Positions 1 through 5,346 of a DNA stretch of 7,245 nucleotides are shown piece after piece. Below the pieces are notes generated by a model. The model was not told the DNA's origin, searched no databases, and saw only the letters and a list, made by a program, of their open reading frames with translations. The translations under genes and the position numbers were made by a program. This DNA comes from Treponema sp. (GTDB taxonomy: Bacteria; Spirochaetota; Spirochaetia; Treponematales; Breznakiellaceae): positions 1 through 7,245 of the forward strand of contig JAISRW010000203.1 in the NCBI GenBank assembly GCA_031273405.1. Reading direction: 5' to 3'. How positions within the stretch are numbered: position 1 is the first letter of the stretch; each line of letters begins with the position of its first letter.

Positions 1-1
1 A

Positions 2-151
2 GGTTTTATCTTTATTGTAGCTTTTTTGGCTGTGGCAATTTTCTTATTCAAGACAGCTAAACAAAGTTGTAATGGAACAAAACCGCCAGAATCCGTTGGC
101 ACTGCCGGTACAGATAATAAGGCCGCTTCCGGTAATTGTTCCGGCGGATGA
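2..151 (+). CDS. C-terminal tail of a single-helix membrane protein (partial)
   Basis: This open frame enters from the left edge and ends at TGA 149-151, giving 49 residues. It starts with a strongly hydrophobic stretch (residues 2-16, FIFIVAFLAVAIFLF) that can span a membrane. A lysine-bearing junction follows, and then a polar tail rich in Gly, Asn, Ala and Ser with two cysteines. It therefore looks like the C-terminal anchor of a longer protein whose body lies outside the window. It converges on the minus-strand gene ending at 372. I do not recognise the family. The caution is that the DNA here is T-rich, which by itself gives hydrophobic codons, so the frame could be chance. Confidence 0.42.
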   Translation, partial: GFIFIVAFLAVAIFLFKTAKQSCNGTKPPESVGTAGTDNKAASGNCSGG

Positions 152-371
152 CAATCACCATTTTTGTCTGCTGGTAATGGGGCCGGGCCGGCGGAAGTTT
201 CAAGGATAGATGTGTCCGGTTAAGTAAAAAAACGCCAATTTGGCGGAAAACTTGTATTTGTTTTCCCTTCAAGCCCTCATATTCTTGAGGCATGAACGGG
301 GAAGAGGGGGGCAAGGCGCTTGGTTGCTCCTTCGGTTCGACGGTCGATGCGGCGCGGCGGGGGCCCTATGG

Positions 372-2204
372 TTACTTTGACGGTGTAACATCCACCGGTT
401 CGCCGTGCTGGGCCGCCAGAACAACCAGCGAAAGGATGAGAAGAACCAGGGCGGCGGCTGAAAAAAGTAGTACGGCGCCGGAAAACCCCAGCGAAATAAG
501 CGCCCAGATTCCCAAATTGGCAAAACTTTCCTGGTACAGGTGCATGACCCCGCCAAAGACAAGGGGAAGAATTCCCAGCATGGGGATTCCCAGATACCTG
601 GGGCGTTCGAGGGAACGGAAACGCCATCCGGCGACAATCACGAAAATGAATACGGGGAGCAAAAATATGGGTCTAACAAAACGCTGAATAAGCTCAGCCT
701 CAAAAACTTCGCCCAGATAGCCCCGGTTCCCCAGGCGGTCGGCGGCCCTGCGGAGTTCCCCTGCCGAGAGGAAATCAGGCCCCCGGCGTATTTCCGAAAG
801 CAGGAGAAAATCGTCCCATGTAAGCTCCAGGGTTATCTGGGCGCTTTCCGGCGCCTTATACCCCATGCCCTGGGTTTCCGGTTCCCAGCGCCTGGTTTTA
901 TCGGTCCGATCCAGGGCGCGCATCAACACCGCCACCCTGGGGCCGGAATCCAGGTAGACGGGAACCAGTTTAGCGTAGGGGGCTTCCATACGCCAGGCGG
1001 GCCGCCCGTCCCGGTCAAAGGCCATTATTTCGTTTTCTATGGAATAGGCGTAGTCGGGGAACACCGAAACGGAAGAGACCCGCATCACGATGCGGCCCCC
1101 CGGAATTATCCCGCTTCCCGGGGATGTTCCGGCGGAAACCGCGTCCATGGGCAGGGAAAACAAGGCCCCGGTCATAATGTCCCCCATGGCCGTTTCAATT
1201 TCGTCGGCAAAGAAAGCCTCCGTGCGGGCCCCCGTTTCGCTCATGGCAAAATAGTTTTCCACATCCGGATCTTCCGGGCTCAGGTCCTGGAGCTCCAGAA
1301 AAATATAGTAGGCCCGTATCCACTCGTCGGAAAGCAGGGCTTCGTAACCGTCCCGTTTCAGGCGGTAGATCCTGTAGGCCCTGGTTTCCCGGGCGGTGGG
1401 CTCCAGAGAAGCCGATCCCTGCCAGGCAAGGGCTGCCAGCCGGTCAGCCTCGGCAATTTCGGCGGCCCCTTGGGGGGCAAGCTTTGCGGCCAGCGTCGCG
1501 AGCCAGTGGGCGTCATACCAGCGCTGGTCTTCAAGGGCGCTTTTGGCCATGGCCAAGGCTTCGGTGGAATTGATCGGTTTCTGGCCCGGCAGGCTCGGCG
1601 GATTGGCGTCGTCGGCCTCGCCGTTCTCCCTATCGGCGTGTAGGGGGGTCAACAGCGCCCGTTCCGCCCTGACCACCGACTCGTTCCGCAACTTTTCGAT
1701 CCCCCCGCTGCCGGGCCAAATTCTGTCGCAAATTGCCACCATCCGGGCGGTTTCGGCCCATTCATCCTTGTCGGCATGTTCCTGGGCCTTTTCCAGGGCC
1801 AGTTGATAAAGCCGGGTCTGATGGCGTAGATCCGCCTCATAATCCCGTGCGGCGGGCAAGGCCAGAAAAAACAGGGCCGCATAAAGCACCGAGGCGGCTA
1901 TGGCGGTAAAGATAAAAGGTTTCAGGGAATTGAGAAATTGGGGCGAAAAGGAATTGAATTTTTGGGACTCCTGGGCTCTGAGGCCAAAGGGAACCACCAG
2001 GGAAGACATAGCCAGGGCCGGATAATGGTTTAAAAACCCAAGGCAGCCCCGGATCAAACGCCAGGAGAGCGAAAAATAAGGCAGAGCCGGCTCTTGGCCG
2101 GGAAAAACACAATAAAAGGCCGTAAAAACCAGATAAGAAGCGGCAAGATAGATGATAAAAATGCCGGGAGGAGAAACGGCAATCCCGTTTTTAAGCTTAA
2201 GCAA
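372..2204 (-). CDS. Large membrane protein resembling LptF/LptG (YjgP/YjgQ) with a TPR-like extracytoplasmic insertion
   Basis: The protein has 610 residues from TTG 2204 (618 from an alternative TTG at 2228). I chose 2204 because AGGGAG (minus strand, 2217-2212) lies 7 bases upstream, while 2228 has no ribosome binding site. Membrane helices are at about 14-35, 63-75 (weak) and 97-117, with a C-terminal group at about 512-527, 539-555 and 563-595. Between them lies a domain of about 390 residues. Its first part (about 120-315) is amphipathic Ala/Leu/Trp-rich helices like TPRs, and its second part (about 370-460) is beta-rich. The segment at about 479-515 (LSAGELRRAADRLGNRG, then ELIQRFVRPIF) follows the pattern in LptG of a Ser-x-x-x-Leu helix, a Gly, then an Arg-x-x-x-Pro entry into a helix. 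LptF/LptG form the membrane part of the lipopolysaccharide-extracting ABC transporter and are usually about 360 residues, so this protein is much longer. It overlaps the upstream membrane gene by 8 bases. The family call is inferred by eye. An unrelated treponemal membrane protein remains possible. Confidence 0.85.
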   Translation of the reverse strand: MLKLKNGIAVSPPGIFIIYLAASYLVFTAFYCVFPGQEPALPYFSLSWRLIRGCLGFLNHYPALAMSSLVVPFGLRAQESQKFNSFSPQFLNSLKPFIFTAIAASVLYAALFFLALPAARDYEADLRHQTRLYQLALEKAQEHADKDEWAETARMVAICDRIWPGSGGIEKLRNESVVRAERALLTPLHADRENGEADDANPPSLPGQKPINSTEALAMAKSALEDQRWYDAHWLATLAAKLAPQGAAEIAEADRLAALAWQGSASLEPTARETRAYRIYRLKRDGYEALLSDEWIRAYYIFLELQDLSPEDPDVENYFAMSETGARTEAFFADEIETAMGDIMTGALFSLPMDAVSAGTSPGSGIIPGGRIVMRVSSVSVFPDYAYSIENEIMAFDRDGRPAWRMEAPYAKLVPVYLDSGPRVAVLMRALDRTDKTRRWEPETQGMGYKAPESAQITLELTWDDFLLLSEIRRGPDFLSAGELRRAADRLGNRGYLGEVFEAELIQRFVRPIFLLPVFIFVIVAGWRFRSLERPRYLGIPMLGILPLVFGGVMHLYQESFANLGIWALISLGFSGAVLLFSAAALVLLILSLVVLAAQHGEPVDVTPSK

Positions 2205-3108
2205 CCTTCTTCTCCCTGCCCCGGGCAAGCCAAACCAGCACGGTATAAACCGTGACGAGAATTCCCGAAGAGCAGAAAACCAAAGGGGTCAAAAGAGAGC
2301 CGGACAACCCCTCCAGGAACGATTTGAGGAAATCTGCTGTTTCCGGGGTATCCAGAAAAACCTCCAGAGCCAGTATGCCTCTAAAGGCTAAAGCCCCCAG
2401 AAACAGGTTCACCAGCGGCCATTGGCTCAGTCCCAGAAGGAAACGGATACTGACCAGGAAAAAAATAAGCGAACCGGCGTAGAGGCAGAAGGAAAAGAAG
2501 CTGTGCCCCAGCCGGTTTTTAAATTCCCTGGAAACAAGGTCAAAATCTATGGCTAGGCTCGATATAAGCCAGGTTTTATCGGTCCTAAAGGGCAGAGAGG
2601 GGAGGGCAAGGATGGCATGGTCAGGCCCCAGGGCTGTTTCCTGGTAGATGAGGGGCTGGCCCGGGATCGCGGTTATCCGGGGGCCGCCGGCTTCATCGGT
2701 CCCCTTTAAGAGAATCATAGAGATATCGGCGCGGGAAAGCATAAGGCCCGGTTCTCCCCTGAGGGGCCTAAAAGCCGGCGGAGCAAGGTTGACGTTGTCC
2801 AAGCGCCCGATAACCAGGGTAAAGCCCAGGGTAAAAGCCCAGGCAAGGGCAAAGATCCCGATGATAGAAAGAGCGGCCGGCATTTTTTTCCTTACCGTAT
2901 AGCTCAGGGAGAGAAGGACGGTGATATACAAGGCGGCGGGAAGCGCCTTGGAGCCTGAGGCGACAAAGTCTCCCCCAGCCCCCTGGCGGAAGGGAAGCGT
3001 TTTGGCGGCCTCAACCCACAAGGCAAGAAAATTGAGCAAAGCGGCCGCCGCAAAGATGCCGGTGAAAAACAGCGTAAAAGACAATGCCAACCGGGCAAAG
3101 TTCTTCAT
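2197..3108 (-). CDS. Six-helix integral membrane protein of unknown function, probable partner of the 610-residue protein
   Basis: The protein has 303 residues. Its ATG has AAGAGG a few bases upstream (AAGAGGAAAAATG). Hydrophobic segments lie at about 8-32, 55-72, 76-100, 202-226, 231-251 and 269-294. A soluble, probably beta-rich loop of about 100 residues (101-200) sits between helices 3 and 4. This 3 + soluble domain + 3 arrangement is that of LptF/LptG permeases. Residues 195-206 (EFKNRLGHSFFS), entering helix 4, loosely resemble the conserved Arg-x-x-x-Pro entry of that family but lack the Pro. Its stop overlaps the TTG start of the downstream membrane gene by 8 bases, and the Shine-Dalgarno sequence of that gene lies within its last codons, so the two should be made in fixed ratio. 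I do not recognise the family by sequence. The C-terminus is basic (ARGREKKVA), which fits a cytoplasmic end. Confidence 0.85.
   Translation of the reverse strand: MKNFARLALSFTLFFTGIFAAAALLNFLALWVEAAKTLPFRQGAGGDFVASGSKALPAALYITVLLSLSYTVRKKMPAALSIIGIFALAWAFTLGFTLVIGRLDNVNLAPPAFRPLRGEPGLMLSRADISMILLKGTDEAGGPRITAIPGQPLIYQETALGPDHAILALPSLPFRTDKTWLISSLAIDFDLVSREFKNRLGHSFFSFCLYAGSLIFFLVSIRFLLGLSQWPLVNLFLGALAFRGILALEVFLDTPETADFLKSFLEGLSGSLLTPLVFCSSGILVTVYTVLVWLARGREKKVA
2205..2217 (-). promoter_or_regulatory. Ribosome binding site deciding the TTG start at 2204
   Basis: The minus strand reads AGGGAGAAGAAGG directly before TTG at 2204. GGAG is 7 bases from the start codon, a good spacing. The site lies inside the last codons of the upstream gene, which ends at 2197, and supports translational coupling. 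The only other upstream start in this frame, TTG at 2228, has no purine-rich site before it. Confidence 0.6.
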
Positions 3109-3167
3109 TTTTCCTCTTATCTATCAGCCTAACACGGGATACCCCCTCATGCAAGACGGGAAAGAAA

Positions 3168-3235
3168 GGAAGCTTTCCCATCGGAGCATGAATCTTCGGC
3201 TCGCGGTTCGTACCGGCCGGGTTTTGGGAAAGACG
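3168..3235 (-). repeat. Degenerate copy of the TTTCCC palindromic repeat family (first module only, inverse orientation)
   Basis: On the minus strand this begins CTTTCCCAAAACCCGG and ends GATGGGAAAGCTTCC. It matches the first module of the copy at 5347, which begins TTTCCAAAAACTCGG and ends GATGGGAAACGCTTCC, including a shared central GTACGAA/GTGCGAA-like segment. The outer arms are CTTTCCC (3173-3179) and GGGAAAG (3226-3232). It sits about 60 bases upstream of the membrane-pair start, so it will be in or beside that promoter. Confidence 0.5.
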
Positions 3236-3262
3236 CAAAGATGAGCATATTTTACTAACCGG

Positions 3263-3271
3263 TTATCCACA
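3263..3271 (+). promoter_or_regulatory. DnaA box (perfect TTATCCACA)
   Basis: The 9-mer matches the bacterial DnaA-box consensus at every position. It overlaps the end of a 10-base perfect palindrome, TAACCGGTTA (3256-3265), at the left edge of the AT-rich segment. Confidence 0.6.
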
Positions 3272-3389
3272 GCAAGAAACGAAAGATAATCGGTTTTAGT
3301 TAAAAAAAATCTTCAAGCCCCGGATAATCCAATCGGTAATTCCTCTACTGAAACAAGCTAATTCCTTGTATTATAAAGAATTACGAAAT

Positions 3390-3411
3390 AAAGCAAAAAT
3401 ATATTTGCTTT
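3390..3411. repeat. AT-rich inverted repeat in the candidate origin
   Basis: Arms AAAGCAAA (3390-3397) and TTTGCTTT (3404-3411) are perfectly complementary over 8 bases with a 6-base loop AATATA, and the T-run continues to 3414. As RNA it could be a weak terminator, but no plus-strand gene lies upstream. As DNA it marks the easiest region to melt. Confidence 0.45.
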
Positions 3412-3483
3412 TTTCTAAATTGCCAAAATCTCTATGTATAAAAACGGATACACCGGGGTATTTATCCCAAACTTATTAACAAG

Positions 3484-3492
3484 TTATCCACA
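3484..3492 (+). promoter_or_regulatory. DnaA box (perfect TTATCCACA)
   Basis: This is a second exact copy of the consensus 9-mer, in the same orientation as the one at 3263, at the right edge of the AT-rich segment. Two exact copies within about 230 bases are unlikely by chance. Confidence 0.6.
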
Positions 3493-3503
3493 TTACCGCA
3501 GCG

Positions 3504-3517
3504 GCGGATCTATCCGC
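3504..3517. repeat. Short perfect palindrome next to the inverted DnaA box
   Basis: Arms GCGGAT (3504-3509) and ATCCGC (3512-3517) flank a 2-base centre. It lies between the perfect DnaA box at 3484 and the inverted near-box at 3521. It could be a protein site or, on the minus strand, a weak stem downstream of the STAS gene. Confidence 0.35.
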
Positions 3518-3520
3518 TGT

Positions 3521-3529
3521 TTTGGATAA
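3521..3529 (-). promoter_or_regulatory. Near-perfect DnaA box (TTATCCAAA), inverted
   Basis: The plus strand reads TTTGGATAA, which is TTATCCAAA on the minus strand, one mismatch from consensus. It lies 28 bases beyond the perfect box at 3484-3492 and faces it. Confidence 0.35.
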
Positions 3530-3563
3530 TAGGCTTAAACGAACGGGCATTGGCTGCCGGGCG

Positions 3564-4115
3564 TTAGCCCAAGAAAACCTGGCCCGCATGATCGATAGCG
3601 AGGATAGTCTTGCATTCCGAACAACGAAAACGGCCCGATCTGTGGGCTTTGAGCTTTCTGGAGCATATAGGGCATGTGAATATTTTAGGGAAAAAAGAAA
3701 CTACTTCGGCGGTCGAGCCGTTGCGGAAGAAATTTACCGCGTCGTCCAAATTATCCTTAATATTGAAGAACTGAGAGAAGCCTAAAAGCTGGAAAACTTC
3801 GTATACCTTCGGCTGAATCTCCAAAAGCACTAAATCCCCCCCCTTGGGCTTGACCGACTTGAGGAAAGCCGTAAAAGACCCAATCCCGGTGGAGGAAACG
3901 TAATTAAGGCCCCCGCAATGGAAAATCAAACGGATAAAACCTGCTCCAATAGCCTTGGCAACCCTTTTCTGAAAATAATTGGAATTATATGTGTCAATAT
4001 ATCCTGTTAAATACAAAACAAGACAGCCTTCGGCTTCATTCACTTTCTGAAGTTTTATTTTGAGGCTTTCATCTTTTTCGTCGTCAAATCCGGTAACAAG
4101 ATCGTTATTTATCAT
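3564..4115 (-). CDS. STAS-domain protein (anti-sigma-factor-antagonist-like) with C-terminal zinc ribbon
   Basis: The protein has 183 residues. The ATG follows AAAGGGAG with a 4-base spacing, a strong ribosome binding site. Residues about 17-130 form a STAS domain: a beta-rich start (LVLYLTGYIDTYN), the loop NYVSSTGIGSF (71-81), then FLKSVKPKGGDLVLLEIQPKVYEVF. In SpoIIAA and RsbV the loop reads D-S-S/T-G and carries the serine phosphorylated by the anti-sigma kinase. Here it reads S74-S75-T76-G77, so hydroxyl acceptors are kept but the Asp is replaced by Ser. Residues 148-168 add a CxxC...CxxC zinc ribbon (Cys148, 151, 165, 168). The family acts in the cytoplasm by partner switching with anti-sigma kinases. 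No kinase, phosphatase or sigma gene is in the window, so the partner is unknown. It stands alone between repeat copies, with the DnaA-box region downstream. Confidence 0.88.
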   Translation of the reverse strand: MINNDLVTGFDDEKDESLKIKLQKVNEAEGCLVLYLTGYIDTYNSNYFQKRVAKAIGAGFIRLIFHCGGLNYVSSTGIGSFTAFLKSVKPKGGDLVLLEIQPKVYEVFQLLGFSQFFNIKDNLDDAVNFFRNGSTAEVVSFFPKIFTCPICSRKLKAHRSGRFRCSECKTILAIDHAGQVFLG

Positions 4116-4146
4116 GACGCTCCCTTTACTGAAAATCCTATACTTA

Positions 4147-4260
4147 GAGCCTTTCCCAAAACTTGGCCGGTTCCGGGAAAGGCGTCCGAAAGAGCGGCTT
4201 TAAAGCCCGCTTTTCTTATCAAGGTATCTTTCCCAAAACTGAAGTTTTGAGAAAGCCTTC
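4147..4260. repeat. Composite palindromic element, copy A (three hairpin modules)
   Basis: Module 1 has perfect 9-base arms GCCTTTCCC (4149-4157) and GGGAAAGGC (4175-4183). Module 2 is AGCGG (4193-4197) with CCGCT (4207-4211) around the palindrome GGCTTTAAAGCC, followed by TTTTC. Module 3 has 13-base arms CTTTCCCAAAACT (4228-4240) and AGTTTTGAGAAAG (4243-4255) with one mismatch. The left end (GAGCCTTTCCCAAAAC) and right end (GTTTTGAGAAAGCC) are also inverted repeats of each other, like the ends of a MITE. TTA flanks it on both sides (4144-4146 and 4261-4263), although copy B shows the right-hand TTA may belong to the element. Confidence 0.6.
4188..4215. terminator. Terminator-like hairpin in module 2 of copy A
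   Basis: AGCGG (4193-4197) pairs with CCGCT (4207-4211) around CTTTAAAG, with one bulged C and T-rich flanks (TTTTC after it on the plus strand, CTCTTTC on the minus strand). It lies downstream of the minus-strand SDR and its small ORF and could end that transcript before the STAS gene. It is weaker than its counterpart at 5403. Confidence 0.4.
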
Positions 4261-4563
4261 TTATTCTACTATATTTGGAAAGTCTTTGTCAAACCTATAC
4301 TGCTTTATTACATAATAAATCCTTTCAGTCATGGTGCGATTAAAGAGGGCTGCCGCCCGGGGACTAAAGTCCCTTAGCAAAAAACCCTTCCATTCCGCCG
4401 ATTGCGCCACGGTAGCGGCGGCGTTATCCCCCGCAGGCGGCTGAATAGTTACCAAAAATTCAATTACCCAGGAGGGGGTTAACTGCGTTTTATTCGTACC
4501 GAAGGGGTTTAATCCTCCTGCACACTTTCGCGTGCGGACTTTAGGGCGGTTAAAAAGTATCAT
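4261..4563 (-). CDS. Doubtful 100-residue hypothetical protein
   Basis: The start ATG overlaps the SDR stop in the ATGA arrangement often seen in coupled genes (start 4563, stop of SDR 4560). The frame runs 100 codons to TAA at the very edge of repeat copy A. I recognise no family. The C-terminal part (MTERIYYVIKQYRFDKDF) looks protein-like. Doubts: the DNA holds the palindrome GGGACTAAAGTCCC (4360-4373), a CCGCCG/CGGCGG stem and a GAAA-tetraloop hairpin (4520-4535), all more typical of structured intergenic DNA here, and there is no separate ribosome binding site. It may be a non-coding stretch that happens to be open. Confidence 0.3.
   Translation of the reverse strand: MILFNRPKVRTRKCAGGLNPFGTNKTQLTPSWVIEFLVTIQPPAGDNAAATVAQSAEWKGFLLRDFSPRAAALFNRTMTERIYYVIKQYRFDKDFPNIVE
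4360..4373. repeat. GGGACTAAAGTCCC palindrome
   Basis: This is a perfect palindrome (GGGACT, AA, AGTCCC). The inner 12 bases GGACTAAAGTCC recur exactly at 5420-5431 inside module 2 of copy B, and the related GGCTTTAAAGCC is at 4196-4207 in copy A. The motif therefore belongs to the same repeat world as the composite elements. Confidence 0.5.
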
Positions 4564-5330
4564 AAAGCCAATCCCCGGTCAACAGGGACCACGGCCCCGT
4601 TGATTGCGGGATTTTCCAGTATTCCCAGGGCCGTCAGGGCGATTTCCGCCGCCCTTAGGGCTTTGCCGAGGGGGTTCCGTTCCCGGTTGTAGGCCCGGGC
4701 CTCTTCGTCCAGGTACTCGGTGTCCGTCAGGCCGGGGCAGATAACGTTGCAGGTGATTCCCTGTTTCCCCGCTGTTTTTGCGGCTGATTTGGCAATTACC
4801 CCCAGCCCCGTCTTTGCGGCAGAATAGGCCGCCGTACTGGCAAACCCCCTTATGGTATCTGTGTTCGTGCCTCCAAACAGCAGGATTCGTCCCCACTTTT
4901 TTTTAATCATACTATCAAGGGCCAATGAAACGATAGTACCAGGAAAGGCAAGGTTGCAGGAAACCATGGTTTGCCAGAAATCAGCGTCCAGGGCTTCAAG
5001 GGACCCCCGCTTAAAGGGCCCCCACGCGCAGACCAGGATGTCCGGGTCAGGCGCCCGTGCCAGGATGCGCTCCGCCGCGCCGGGAAGGTCCGCGGGACAG
5101 AGAAAGCCTTCGGCCTCTCCTCCTGAATCCCTGATGTCGCCCAGGGTTCTTTCCAGCCTTTCCCTGGAACTGCCGCCGTGAACCGTGAGCCGCGCACCCC
5201 TTCCGGCCAGAGCCAGGGCCACTTCCCGGCCTATGCCGCCGGAACCCCCGATGACCAGGGCCTTCCTGCCGGCAAACGCGTTTTTTGCTTCTTCCGTTCC
5301 CTTGAGATCCATGCTTTTATTATAGCGCAT
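4560..5330 (-). CDS. Divergent short-chain dehydrogenase/reductase (SDR) family protein
   Basis: The protein has 256 residues, normal for a classical SDR. It has the nucleotide-binding glycine motif GGSGGIG (28-34), CAWG (101-104) where NNAG is usual, Asn126 in the position of the structural Asn, and Tyr169-x-x-x-Lys173 (YSAAK). CPGLTDTEYLD (198-208) matches the PG region, and the C-terminus GAVVPVDRGLAL matches the usual G..i.vDGG ending. The catalytic Ser expected 13 residues before Tyr169 is Asn156, within GGTNTDT. Thr155 or Thr157 could substitute if the loop is shifted. Substrate cannot be told. Two starts are possible: ATG 5330 and ATG 5312. Neither has a clear ribosome binding site, and TATAAT (minus strand, 5324-5319) lies between them, which slightly favours 5312. 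It is divergent from trmJ, with repeat copy B between them. Confidence 0.87.
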   Translation of the reverse strand: MRYNKSMDLKGTEEAKNAFAGRKALVIGGSGGIGREVALALAGRGARLTVHGGSSRERLERTLGDIRDSGGEAEGFLCPADLPGAAERILARAPDPDILVCAWGPFKRGSLEALDADFWQTMVSCNLAFPGTIVSLALDSMIKKKWGRILLFGGTNTDTIRGFASTAAYSAAKTGLGVIAKSAAKTAGKQGITCNVICPGLTDTEYLDEEARAYNRERNPLGKALRAAEIALTALGILENPAINGAVVPVDRGLAL

Positions 5331-5346
5331 TTTTAGCTATATTAAA

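Larger units (their letters stand above)
3109..3563. other. AT-rich gene-free region with DnaA boxes: candidate replication origin or DnaA-binding locus
   Basis: This gap of 455 bases separates two minus-strand genes. Two perfect DnaA boxes (TTATCCACA at 3263-3271 and 3484-3492) lie in the same orientation 221 bases apart, and an inverted TTATCCAAA (one mismatch) is at 3521-3529. A weaker TTATCCCAA is at 3462-3470. Between the boxes the DNA is AT-rich: 3361-3420 has only 11 G or C in 60, against well over half in the genes. That segment holds the direct repeat TAATTCCT (3337-3344 and 3359-3366, 22 bases apart) and an inverted repeat GTAATTC/GAATTAC (3336-3342 and 3378-3384). DnaA boxes flanking an AT-rich unwinding region are what bacterial origins look like. 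Against a chromosomal oriC, neither dnaA, dnaN nor gyrB is here and the genes on both sides run the same way. A DnaA-titrating or regulatory locus is the main alternative. The region must also hold the promoter of the membrane pair, which I could not place with confidence. Confidence 0.5.

Noticed and set aside
57..314. Minus-strand 85-codon frame in the left gap
   Set aside because: It has no ribosome binding site, unlikely composition and no domain. It overlaps the plus-strand membrane tail on the opposite strand, which looks more protein-like.
152..371. Possible intrinsic terminator between the converging genes at the left edge
   Set aside because: Only short stems were found (CGCCA/TGGCG near 218-230, CCTCA/TGAGG near 276-291, GTTAC/GTAAC around the stop at 372), none with a convincing T-run.
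540..1643. Long plus-strand open frame of 367 codons (and others nearby) opposite the large membrane gene
   Set aside because: Its product is rich in Gly, Pro, Arg and His with no recognisable domain, and it is antisense to a protein with clear membrane helices and a good start. It is a GC-rich shadow frame.
3522..3785. Plus-strand 87-codon frame opposite the STAS gene
   Set aside because: It is antisense to the conserved zinc-ribbon and STAS C-terminal codons, so it is a shadow.
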